Shown here in pieces: positions 21,726 through 29,793 of a stretch of DNA of 35,949 nt. A program made the translations under genes and the position numbers. Numbering within the stretch: the first letter of the stretch is position 1; each line of letters starts with the position of its first letter. The notes under the pieces were generated by a model. The model did no database searches and was not told where the DNA came from. It saw only the letters and a list, made by a program, of their open reading frames with translations. The stretch comes from Thiohalospira sp051745535 (GTDB taxonomy: Bacteria; Pseudomonadota; Gammaproteobacteria; Thiohalospirales; Thiohalospiraceae), in NCBI GenBank assembly GCA_051745535.1, contig JBNJED010000005.1, positions 1-35,949 on the forward strand, written 5' to 3'.

Positions 21726-22978
21726 TGCCCGAAATCCGCAACTACACCCTCAATTTCGGTCCCCAGCACCCGGCCGCGCACGGCGTGCTGCGCCTAGTTC
21801 TGGAGATGGATGGCGAGACGGTGGACCGTGCCGACCCGCACATCGGGCTGCTCCATCGCGCCACCGAGAAACTGGCGGAAACCAAGCCGTTCAACCACAC
21901 GGTCCCCTACATGGACCGGCTGGACTACGTCTCCATGATGGCCAACGAGCACGCCTACGTGATGGCCATCGAGCAGCTCACCGGCATCAAGCCGCCCATC
22001 CGGGCCCAGTACATCCGGGTGATGTTCGACGAGATCACCCGGATCCTGAACCACCTCATGTGGCTGGGTGCCCACGGCATGGACATCGGCGCCATGAGCG
22101 TCTTCCTCTACTGCTTCCGCGAGCGCGAGGACCTCATGGATTGCTACGAGGCCGTGTCGGGGGCGCGGATGCATGCCGCCTACTATCGGCCGGGTGGGGT
22201 CTATCGGGACCTGCCCGACCGGATGCCGAAGTACGAGGCCTCCAAGTGGCACAACGATGCCGAGGTGGCTGCGCTCAACGAGACCCGTGAGGGCTCCCTG
22301 CTCGATTTCATCGAGGCCTTTACCGAGCGCTTCGACGAGCGCGTGGACGAGTACGAGACGCTGCTCACCGAGAACCGGATCTGGAAGCAGCGGACGGTGG
22401 ATATCGGCATCGTCTCGCCGGAGCGGGCCAAGCAGCTCGGCTTCACCGGTCCCATGCTGCGCGGTTCCGGGATCAACTGGGACCTGCGCAAGCAGCAGCC
22501 CTACGAGGTCTACGACCAGCTCGATTTCGACATCCCCGTGGGGACCAATGGCGACAGCTATGACCGCTACCTGGTCCGCGTGGAGGAAATGCGCCAGTCC
22601 AACCGCATCATCAAGCAGTGCGTGGACTGGCTGCGGAACAACCCCGGCCCGGTCATGGCGGATGACCACAAGGTGACGCCGCCGCGCCGGGAGGAGATGA
22701 AGGGCGACATGGAGGCCCTCATCCACCACTTCAAGCTCTTCACCGAGGGCTACGCCGTCCCCGAGGGGGAGGCCTACGCCGCGGTGGAACACCCCAAGGG
22801 GGAATTCGGGATCTATCTGGTCTCGGATGGCGCCAACAAGCCCTACCGGCTGAAGATCCGCGCACCCGGCTTTGTCCACCTCTCCGCCCTGGACGAGATG
22901 GCGCGCGGTCACATGCTGGCGGACGTGGTGACGCTTATCGGGACCCAGGACATTGTCTTCGGGGAGGTGGACCGGTGA
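21725..22978 (+). CDS. nuoD: NADH-quinone oxidoreductase subunit D
   Basis: NuoD is the 49-kDa subunit that, with NuoB, forms the quinone-reducing site. The 417-residue product starts with NYTLNFGPQHPAAHGVLRL, the conserved quinone-pocket HPAAHG region. It continues with the hydrogenase-like core (LLHRATEKLAE, MDRLDYVSMM, LNHLMWLGAHGMDIGAMSVF) and ends VFGEVDR. The start overlaps the nuoC stop by one base, and the stop overlaps the nuoE GTG. Confidence 0.98.
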   Translation: MPEIRNYTLNFGPQHPAAHGVLRLVLEMDGETVDRADPHIGLLHRATEKLAETKPFNHTVPYMDRLDYVSMMANEHAYVMAIEQLTGIKPPIRAQYIRVMFDEITRILNHLMWLGAHGMDIGAMSVFLYCFREREDLMDCYEAVSGARMHAAYYRPGGVYRDLPDRMPKYEASKWHNDAEVAALNETREGSLLDFIEAFTERFDERVDEYETLLTENRIWKQRTVDIGIVSPERAKQLGFTGPMLRGSGINWDLRKQQPYEVYDQLDFDIPVGTNGDSYDRYLVRVEEMRQSNRIIKQCVDWLRNNPGPVMADDHKVTPPRREEMKGDMEALIHHFKLFTEGYAVPEGEAYAAVEHPKGEFGIYLVSDGANKPYRLKIRAPGFVHLSALDEMARGHMLADVVTLIGTQDIVFGEVDR

Positions 22979-23472
22979 GCGCCGAGAGCAAGCTGGACCT
23001 CATCACGCCGGCCTCGCGGGAGGCCATGGACCACTGGATCGCCAAGTATCCGGCGGACTGGAAGCAGGGCGCCCTCATGGCGTGCCTGGAGATCGCCCAG
23101 GAACAGAACGGCGGCTGGCTCACCGAGGAACTGGTGGAGGCGGTGGCCGAGTACCTCGACCTCGAGCCCATCAAGGCCTTCGAGGTGGCCACCTTCTATA
23201 CCATGTACGACCTCCAGCCCGTGGGGCGCCACAAGATCAGCCTCTGCACGAATATCTCGTGCATGCTCTGCGGCTGCTCCGGGATCGCCGAGCACCTCAA
23301 GGGGCGCCTGGGCATCGACTTCGGCGAGACCACCGCCGACGGTCGCTTCACCCTCAAGGAGGTGGAGTGCCTGGGTGCCTGCAGCGGCGCTCCCATGTGC
23401 CTCATCGACCACGACTATTACGAGAACCTCACCCCCGAGCGGGTGGATTCGATCCTCGACAGCCTCGACTGA
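22975..23472 (+). CDS. nuoE: NADH-quinone oxidoreductase subunit E
   Basis: NuoE belongs to the NADH dehydrogenase module and carries a [2Fe-2S] cluster (N1a). The 165-residue product is a thioredoxin-like domain with ligands Cys91 and Cys96 (CTNISC) and Cys132 and Cys136 (CLGAC). GTG 22975 overlaps the nuoD stop (GTGA) and is preceded by GGGGAGG. nuoF follows after 51 bases. Confidence 0.98.
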   Translation: MSAESKLDLITPASREAMDHWIAKYPADWKQGALMACLEIAQEQNGGWLTEELVEAVAEYLDLEPIKAFEVATFYTMYDLQPVGRHKISLCTNISCMLCGCSGIAEHLKGRLGIDFGETTADGRFTLKEVECLGACSGAPMCLIDHDYYENLTPERVDSILDSLD

Positions 23473-23523
23473 GGGCGCGGCAGCACGCGCTTGCAACCGC
23501 GAGCCCGGCGAGTGGAGTGAGAG

Positions 23524-24798
23524 ATGGCCAACGAAGTCTGTTTTCGGACCCTGGGTGAGGAGAACCCCGGGAGCCTGGAGACCTACCGCAAGCTCGGTGG
23601 GTACGAGATCCTGAAGAAGGTTCTCACCGAGCAGATGTCCCCCGATGACATCATCGCCGAGCTCAAGGCCTCGGCCCTGCGGGGGCGCGGGGGTGCCGGC
23701 TTCCCCACGGGGCTCAAGTGGAGCTTCATGCCCCGCAATGCCCCGGGGCAGAAGTACATCGTCTGCAACTCCGACGAGGGCGAGCCCGGGACCTTCAAGG
23801 ACCGGGACATCATGCGCTACAACCCGCATCAGCTCCTGGAGGGGATGGCCATCGCCGGCTACACCCTGGGGGCCAACACGGGCTGGAACTACATGCGCGG
23901 CGAGTTCTACGAGCCCTACGAGTGCATGGAGCGCGCCATCGCCGAGGCCGTGGAGGCCGGCTTCCTGGGGGAGGACCTCTTCGGCAGCGGCTTCGACTTC
24001 ATGGTCCACAACCATCGCGGGTACGGGGCCTATATCTGCGGCGAGGAGACGGCGCTGCTGGAGTCCATCGAGGGCAAGAAGGGGCAGCCGCGTTTCAAGC
24101 CGCCCTTCCCGGCGAGCTACGGCGTCTTCGGCCGGCCGACCACCATCAACAATACCGAGTCGCTGGCCTCCATCCCCATGATCCTCAAGAACGGCGGGGA
24201 GTGGTTCCACAACCTGGGCAAGCCCAACAACGGCGGTACCAAGATCTTCTCGGTCTCCGGCCACGTGAAGCGGCCGGGGAACTACGAGGTCCCCATGGGG
24301 ACCCCCTTCGCCGAGCTGCTGGAGATGGCCGGCGGGATCCGGGACGGCCACAAGCTCAAGGCCGTGATCCCCGGCGGCACCTCGACGCCGGTGGTGCCCG
24401 CCGACGTCATCATGGACTGCGACATGGATTACGACTCCCTGGGCAAGGCGGGTACCATGCTCGGCGCCGGCTCGGTCATCGTCATGGACGACTCGACCTG
24501 CATGGTCCGGGCCCTGGAGCGGATCTCCTACTTCTACTACGAGGAGTCCTGCGGCCAGTGCACGCCCTGCCGCGAGGGCACCGGCTGGCTCTATCGCGTG
24601 GTCAGCCGGATCGAGAACGGGAAGGGGAAGCAGGAGGACCTGGACCTGCTCTCCGACGTCTCCGGCCGGATTGCCGGCCACACCATCTGCGGCCTGGGTG
24701 ATGCAGCCGCCATGCCGGTAATGAGCTTCGTCGACCACTTCCGGGACGAGTTCCAGTACCACGTGGACCACAAACAGTGCATGGTGGCCGCCTCCTGA
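23524..24798 (+). CDS. nuoF: NADH-quinone oxidoreductase subunit F
   Basis: NuoF is the NADH-oxidising subunit with FMN and [4Fe-4S] cluster N3. The 424-residue product has the nucleotide-binding loop GRGGAGFPTGLKW (54-66). It also shows NSDEGEPGTFKDRDIM, GAGAYICGEETALLESIEG-type residues (here GYGAYICGEETALLESIEG) and PPFPA. The cluster ligands Cys343, Cys346 and Cys349 (CGQCTPC) and Cys389 (HTICGLGD) are all in place. nuoG begins 23 bases after the stop. Confidence 0.98.
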   Translation: MANEVCFRTLGEENPGSLETYRKLGGYEILKKVLTEQMSPDDIIAELKASALRGRGGAGFPTGLKWSFMPRNAPGQKYIVCNSDEGEPGTFKDRDIMRYNPHQLLEGMAIAGYTLGANTGWNYMRGEFYEPYECMERAIAEAVEAGFLGEDLFGSGFDFMVHNHRGYGAYICGEETALLESIEGKKGQPRFKPPFPASYGVFGRPTTINNTESLASIPMILKNGGEWFHNLGKPNNGGTKIFSVSGHVKRPGNYEVPMGTPFAELLEMAGGIRDGHKLKAVIPGGTSTPVVPADVIMDCDMDYDSLGKAGTMLGAGSVIVMDDSTCMVRALERISYFYYEESCGQCTPCREGTGWLYRVVSRIENGKGKQEDLDLLSDVSGRIAGHTICGLGDAAAMPVMSFVDHFRDEFQYHVDHKQCMVAAS

Positions 24799-24821
24799 CG
24801 GCCAGCCAACGGGACGAGACC

Positions 24822-27191
24822 ATGGTGAACATCGAGATCAACGGTACGCCCATCGAGGCCCGCGACGGCCAGATGCTCATCGAGGCGGCCGACGAGGCGG
24901 GGATCAATATCCCGCGCTTCTGCTACCACAAGAAGCTCTCCGTGGCGGCCAACTGCCGGATGTGCCTGGTGGAGGTGGAGAAGGCGGCGAAGCCGCTGCC
25001 CGCCTGTGCCACGCCGGTCACCGACGGCATGAAGGTCCATACAGAGTCCTCCAAGGCGCTGTCGGCCCAGAAGGGGGTGATGGAGTTCCTCCTCATCAAC
25101 CACCCCCTGGACTGCCCGATCTGCGACCAGGGCGGCGAGTGCGACCTCCAGGAAATGGCCATGGGCTACGGCAAGGGGGTCTCGCGCTTCACCGAGGGCA
25201 AGCGGGTGGTGGAGGACCAGGATATCGGTCCCCTCATCAGCACCGACATGACCCGCTGCATCCACTGCACCCGCTGCGTCCGCTTCGGCCAGGAGATCGC
25301 GGGCATCCGCGAGCTCGGCGCCACCGGCCGCGGTGAGCACATGGAGATCGGGACCTACATCGAGAAGAGCGTCGACTCGGAACTCTCGGGCAATGTCATC
25401 GACCTCTGCCCGGTGGGGGCGCTCACCTCCAAGCCCTTCCGCTTCAATGCCCGGCCGTGGGAGCTGGCGGACCACCCGACCATCGCGCCGCATGACGGGG
25501 TGGGCGCCAATATCACCGTGGAGACGCTGCGCCACGAGGTGATGCGCGTCCTGCCGCGGGAGAACGAGGCCGTGAACGAGACCTGGATCGCCGACCGCGA
25601 GCGGTTCAGCTACGCCGGGCTCCAGCACGCGGAGCGCGTCACGCAGCCCATGGTCCGCAACGAGGACGGCGAGCTGCAGCCGGTGGACTGGAATACCGCC
25701 CTGGAGGCGGTGGCCACCCGGCTGGGCGGGACGCTGAAGGAGCAGGGGGGCGAGAGCCTCACGACCCTCGTCTCGCCGTCGGCCACCCTGGAGGAGGCCT
25801 TCCTGGCGCAGAAGCTCACCCGCGGGCTCGGCAGCGGCAGCGTCGACCACCGCCTGCGCCAGCAGGACTTCTCCGACGATGCGCAGGCCCCGCTCTATCC
25901 GGGGCTGGGACGGCCCATCGGCGAGATGGACCGGCTCGATGCCGCCCTGCTGGTCGGCGCCCATCCGCGCAAGGAGCAGCCCCTGCTGGGCCACCGCCTG
26001 CGCAAGGCTGCCCTGGAGGGCGCCCGCATCGCCACCGTGGATACGCTGGTCCGGGACCACAATTTCGCCCTGGCCGCGGAGCTGGTGGACGACGCGCGCA
26101 CCATGGCCGCCCGCCTGGCCGGGATCGCCGCCGCGCTGGTCGAGCGCACCGGCGTCACCGCGCCCGAGGGCTTCGAGGCGCTGGTTGCCGGCCGGACGGT
26201 GACCGACGAGGAGAAGGCCATCGCCGGCGAGCTGCTCACCGGCGAGCGGCGCCAGGTCCTCCTCGGCCCGACAGCCCTGAATGCGCCGGATGCCGGCCGG
26301 ATCCGCGCCCTGGCGGGGCTGGTGGCCCGGTTCGCGGACGCGCGGCTCGGCTACCTGCCGCTGGGCGGGAATACCTCCGGGGCCTGGCTGGCCGGGGCGG
26401 TGCCCCACCGCGGCCCTGCCGGCGCCAGCGCCAAGAACGGTCGCACCGCGGGTCAGGCGACCAGCGAGCCGGGTGCGGCGTGGCTGCTGGTGGACGTGGA
26501 GCCGACCCGGGACCTCGCCGACCCGGCCGCCGCCCGGGCGGTGCTGGAGGGGGCGGAGACGGTGGTCGCCGTCGGCCCCTTCGCCGACGACTGGCTGCGT
26601 CGGCACGCCGACATCCTGCTGCCGGGATCCGCCTATCCGGAGACGGACGGGACCTTCGTGAACCTCGAGGGCCGTTGGCAGGGCTTCTCCGCCGCCGTCA
26701 ACGGCCCCGGGGAGGCCCGGCCCACCTGGAAGATCCTCCGGGTGCTGGGGAACATCCTCAACGTGGCCGGCTTCGATTACACCACCGCCGAGGAGATCCG
26801 CGACGAGGTCGCGGGCCTGGTGGGGGACCGCAAGCCGGAGGCGCTCCCGACGTGGCGCGCTCCGGCCGACCTCGCCCCGGTGGCCGACGGGCTGTGGCGA
26901 CTGGGTACGGCCCCGCTGTATGCGGTGGACTCCCTGGTCCGGCGGTCCGCGCCCCTGCAGCATACCGCGGACGCCCGCGTCGAGGGGGTTACCGTCAACC
27001 CGGCGGATGCGCAGCGCCACGGTGTGGCGGAGGGCGATTCGGTACGCGTGACCCAGGGTAGCGGGGCGGCCGTGATGAACGTGGTGGTGGATTCGGCGGT
27101 GCCGGAGGGATGCCTCTGGCTGCCCGCCGGCATCACCGGGACCGAGGGCCTCGGCGCCGCCTTCGGGCCGGCGGACCTGGCGAAGAACTAG
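24822..27191 (+). CDS. nuoG: NADH-quinone oxidoreductase subunit G
   Basis: NuoG is the large iron-sulfur subunit of the NADH module. The 789-residue product has an N-terminal [2Fe-2S] set (Cys34, 45, 48, 62), a histidine-ligated cluster (His94, Cys98, 101, 107) and a third cluster (Cys146, 149, 152, 196). A molybdopterin-oxidoreductase-like domain follows without obvious cofactor residues. Where the N7 cluster cysteines lie in E. coli and Thermus, the sequence is HPTIAPHDGVGANI with no cysteine, so N7 is absent, as in mitochondrial-type enzymes. I chose ATG 24822 for its MVNIEINGTPIEARDGQ family start; the open frame runs back into nuoF. Confidence 0.97.
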   Translation: MVNIEINGTPIEARDGQMLIEAADEAGINIPRFCYHKKLSVAANCRMCLVEVEKAAKPLPACATPVTDGMKVHTESSKALSAQKGVMEFLLINHPLDCPICDQGGECDLQEMAMGYGKGVSRFTEGKRVVEDQDIGPLISTDMTRCIHCTRCVRFGQEIAGIRELGATGRGEHMEIGTYIEKSVDSELSGNVIDLCPVGALTSKPFRFNARPWELADHPTIAPHDGVGANITVETLRHEVMRVLPRENEAVNETWIADRERFSYAGLQHAERVTQPMVRNEDGELQPVDWNTALEAVATRLGGTLKEQGGESLTTLVSPSATLEEAFLAQKLTRGLGSGSVDHRLRQQDFSDDAQAPLYPGLGRPIGEMDRLDAALLVGAHPRKEQPLLGHRLRKAALEGARIATVDTLVRDHNFALAAELVDDARTMAARLAGIAAALVERTGVTAPEGFEALVAGRTVTDEEKAIAGELLTGERRQVLLGPTALNAPDAGRIRALAGLVARFADARLGYLPLGGNTSGAWLAGAVPHRGPAGASAKNGRTAGQATSEPGAAWLLVDVEPTRDLADPAAARAVLEGAETVVAVGPFADDWLRRHADILLPGSAYPETDGTFVNLEGRWQGFSAAVNGPGEARPTWKILRVLGNILNVAGFDYTTAEEIRDEVAGLVGDRKPEALPTWRAPADLAPVADGLWRLGTAPLYAVDSLVRRSAPLQHTADARVEGVTVNPADAQRHGVAEGDSVRVTQGSGAAVMNVVVDSAVPEGCLWLPAGITGTEGLGAAFGPADLAKN

Positions 27192-27211
27192 AACGCAGGA
27201 GTGGGAACCGG

Positions 27212-28270
27212 ATGCTAGAGCTCTTCGACGCCCTCGGGCTTAGTCCTGCCGTACAGACGGTCCTGTGGACCGTGATCAAGATCACGGTGCTGCTGGTCCC
27301 GCTGATGCTGGCCGTCGCCTACCTGACCTTTGCCGAGCGCAAGGTCATCGGGGCGATGCAGGTCCGGACCGGGCCCCTCCACGTGGGTTACCACGGCCTC
27401 CTCCAGCCCATCGCCGACGCGCTGAAGCTGATCTTCAAGGAGATCGTCCTCCCCGCCGGGGCCAACCGCTTCCTGTTCATCCTCAGCCCCATCCTGGCCA
27501 TGGCGCCGGCCATCGCCGCCTGGGCGGTGATCCCGTTCGCCCCGGGGGTGATGGTCACCGACATCAACGCCGGCATCCTCTACGTCCTGGCCATTACCTC
27601 CATGGGCGTCTACGGCATCATCATCGCCGGCTGGGCCTCCAACTCGAAGTACGCCTTCCTGGGCTCCATGCGCTCCGCCGCCCAGGTGGTCTCGTACGAG
27701 ATCGCCATGGGCTTCGCCCTGGTCGGTGTCATCATGGCCGGCAGCACGCTGAACATTCCGGACCTGGTGCGGGCGCAGGAGGGCAGCCTGCTGCACTGGT
27801 TCTGGCTGCCGCTGCTGCCCCTGTTCGTGGTCTACTTCATCGCCGGCCTGGCGGAGACCAACCGCGCCCCCTTCGACCTGGCCGAGGGCGAGTCGGAGAT
27901 CGTGGCGGGTTTCCACGTCGAGTACTCGGGGATGACCTTCGGCGTCTTCTTCCTCGCCGAGTACGCGAACATGATCCTCATCTCGGCGCTGACCTCGCTC
28001 TTCTTCCTGGGCGGCTGGCTCAACCCCTTCCAGGGCATCCCGGTGCTCCAGGGGGCCACCGACTGGGTCCCGGGGATGGTCTGGATGATCCTCAAGACCG
28101 CCCTGTTCCTCTTTATCTTCCTCTGGGCACGGGCGACCTTCCCGCGGTATCGCTATGACCAGCTCATGCGGCTGGGATGGAAGGTCCTCATCCCCGTTAC
28201 CATCGTCTGGCTGGTGGTCCTCGGCCTGTTCATCATGGCCGGGCTCGGCCCCTGGTTCGACGGCGTCTAG
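27212..28270 (+). CDS. nuoH: NADH-quinone oxidoreductase subunit H
   Basis: NuoH is the membrane subunit that forms much of the quinone chamber and links it to the proton channels. The 352-residue product has about eight hydrophobic helices. It carries the conserved loops AERKVIGAMQVRTGP, MRSAAQVVSYEIAMG and ETNRAPFDLAEGESEIVAGFHVEYSG, which contain the glutamates and arginines lining the chamber. ATG 27212 gives the correct N-terminus and lies 20 bases after the nuoG stop. Confidence 0.98.
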   Translation: MLELFDALGLSPAVQTVLWTVIKITVLLVPLMLAVAYLTFAERKVIGAMQVRTGPLHVGYHGLLQPIADALKLIFKEIVLPAGANRFLFILSPILAMAPAIAAWAVIPFAPGVMVTDINAGILYVLAITSMGVYGIIIAGWASNSKYAFLGSMRSAAQVVSYEIAMGFALVGVIMAGSTLNIPDLVRAQEGSLLHWFWLPLLPLFVVYFIAGLAETNRAPFDLAEGESEIVAGFHVEYSGMTFGVFFLAEYANMILISALTSLFFLGGWLNPFQGIPVLQGATDWVPGMVWMILKTALFLFIFLWARATFPRYRYDQLMRLGWKVLIPVTIVWLVVLGLFIMAGLGPWFDGV

Positions 28271-28285
28271 CCTCGGAGGCGACCC

Positions 28286-28777
28286 ATGAATGCCCTGAAC
28301 CGTTTCTTCAAGAGCCTCTTCCTCATGGAACTCATCCAGGGGTTGCGGATGACCAGTCGGCACATGTTCCGCCGGCAGAAGGTCACCGTCATCTACCCGG
28401 AAGAGAAGACGCCGCAGTCCAACCGTTTCCGGGGGCTGCACGCCCTGCGCCGGTACCCCAATGGCGAGGAGCGCTGTATCGCCTGCAAGCTCTGCGAGGC
28501 GGTCTGCCCGGCGCTGGCCATCACCATCGATTCCGAGGAGCGGGACGACGGGACCCGGCGGACTACGCGCTACGACATCGACCTGTCCAAGTGCATCTTC
28601 TGCGGCTTCTGCGAGGAGTCGTGCCCGGTGGATTCCATCGTCGAGACCCGGATTTTCGAGTACCATGCCGAGACCCGCGACCAGCTGGTGAAGACCAAGC
28701 AGGAACTGCTGGCCATCGGCGACAAGTACGAACAACAGATTGCCGCCGACCGGGCGCAGGACGCCCCCTACCGGTAA
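28286..28777 (+). CDS. nuoI: NADH-quinone oxidoreductase subunit I
   Basis: NuoI carries two [4Fe-4S] clusters (N6a and N6b) that relay electrons towards N2. The 163-residue product has two ferredoxin motifs: CIACKLCEAVC (Cys64, 67, 70, with Cys74) and CIFCGFCEESC (Cys103, 106, 109, with Cys113). An N-terminal amphipathic segment may lie along the membrane. A ribosome binding site (GGAGG) precedes ATG 28286. Confidence 0.98.
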   Translation: MNALNRFFKSLFLMELIQGLRMTSRHMFRRQKVTVIYPEEKTPQSNRFRGLHALRRYPNGEERCIACKLCEAVCPALAITIDSEERDDGTRRTTRYDIDLSKCIFCGFCEESCPVDSIVETRIFEYHAETRDQLVKTKQELLAIGDKYEQQIAADRAQDAPYR

Positions 28778-28808
28778 CCGTTTCACGCAGTTTCGGGAAG
28801 ACGTATCC

Positions 28809-29411
28809 ATGGCCTTCGAACAGGCGATTTTCTACTTCTTTGCGGCGGTGATGCTGCTGGCGGCCGCGGCCGTCATTACCGTACGCAACCCGGTCCACTC
28901 GGCACTGTTCCTGGTGCTGACCTTCTTCGCCGCGGCCGGCCTCTGGCTGCTGCTGGAGGCGGAGTTCCTCGCTATTACGCTGGTGCTGGTCTACGTCGGC
29001 GCGGTCATGGTGCTCTTCCTCTTCGTGGTCATGATGCTGGACATCAACATGGCCCCGCTGCGGGAGGGCTTCATCCGCTACCTGCCGGTGGGCGCCCTGG
29101 TGGCCATCATGGTCATGGTGATGATGGGGCTCGTGGTCGGACCGGAGAGCTTCGGGCTGGACAAGGTGGCCGCGCCGGAGCGGGCGCCGGCGGACTACAG
29201 CAACACCGCGGAGCTGGGCCGGGTCCTCTACACGGTCTATGTCTATCCCTTCGAGATCGCCGCCGTGATCCTGCTGGTGGCCATCGTCGCGGCCATCAGC
29301 CTGGCCCTGCGCCGTCGGCCCCAGGTCAAGCATCAGAATCCGGATGCGCAGATCTCGGTGCGCAAGGCCGACCGGCTGCGGATCCACCGCAACGGCCATT
29401 CCGCCGACTGA
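28809..29411 (+). CDS. nuoJ: NADH-quinone oxidoreductase subunit J
   Basis: NuoJ is a membrane subunit of the proton-pumping arm. The 200-residue product has five hydrophobic helices and the family segment VRNPVHSALFLVLTFFAAAGLWLLLEAEFLAITLVLVYVGAVMVLFLFVVMML. The charged C-terminal tail is variable in relatives. ATG 28809 fits the family start; the frame is open into nuoI. The 72-base gap before nuoK is the longest inside the operon and contains a hairpin. Confidence 0.97.
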   Translation: MAFEQAIFYFFAAVMLLAAAAVITVRNPVHSALFLVLTFFAAAGLWLLLEAEFLAITLVLVYVGAVMVLFLFVVMMLDINMAPLREGFIRYLPVGALVAIMVMVMMGLVVGPESFGLDKVAAPERAPADYSNTAELGRVLYTVYVYPFEIAAVILLVAIVAAISLALRRRPQVKHQNPDAQISVRKADRLRIHRNGHSAD

Positions 29412-29449
29412 GCCGGCGCCACCGGTGAACCCGGAATTACCAGAAACCG

Positions 29450-29465
29450 CCGCCCGGGAGGGCGG
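29450..29465 (+). promoter_or_regulatory. Small hairpin in the nuoJ-nuoK gap
   Basis: CCGCCC (29450-29455), the tetraloop GGGA and GGGCGG (29460-29465) form a strong 6-bp stem without a T-run. It might protect or punctuate the operon message between nuoJ and nuoK. It could equally be chance in GC-rich DNA. Confidence 0.3.
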
Positions 29466-29483
29466 CCGATACGGGGTAGGGAA

Positions 29484-29789
29484 ATGTTAGCGCTGTCCGA
29501 CTACCTGATCCTGGGGGCGATCCTCTTCGGCCTCTCCATGGCCGGGATCGTCCTCAACCGGAAGAACGTCCTGATACTGCTCATGTCCATCGAGCTCATG
29601 CTGCTCGCGGTGAACATGAACTTCGTCGCCTTCTCCCACTTCATGGGGGATCTGGCGGGGCAGGTCTTCGTCTTCTTCATCCTTACCGTGGCGGCGGCGG
29701 AGGCGGCCATTGGCCTGGCCATCCTGGTGGTGCTGTTCCGGAACCGGAACACCATCAACGTTGCCGACCTGGATTCAATGAAGGGATAG
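29484..29789 (+). CDS. nuoK: NADH-quinone oxidoreductase subunit K
   Basis: NuoK is a small antiporter-related membrane subunit of complex I. The 101-residue product has three helices with the conserved membrane glutamates in LLMSIELMLLAVNMNF and VAAAEAAIGLAILV, both needed for proton translocation in studied homologues. ATG 29484 follows a GGTAGGG-type ribosome binding site. nuoL begins 4 bases after the stop. Confidence 0.98.
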   Translation: MLALSDYLILGAILFGLSMAGIVLNRKNVLILLMSIELMLLAVNMNFVAFSHFMGDLAGQVFVFFILTVAAAEAAIGLAILVVLFRNRNTINVADLDSMKG

Positions 29790-29793
29790 CGCC

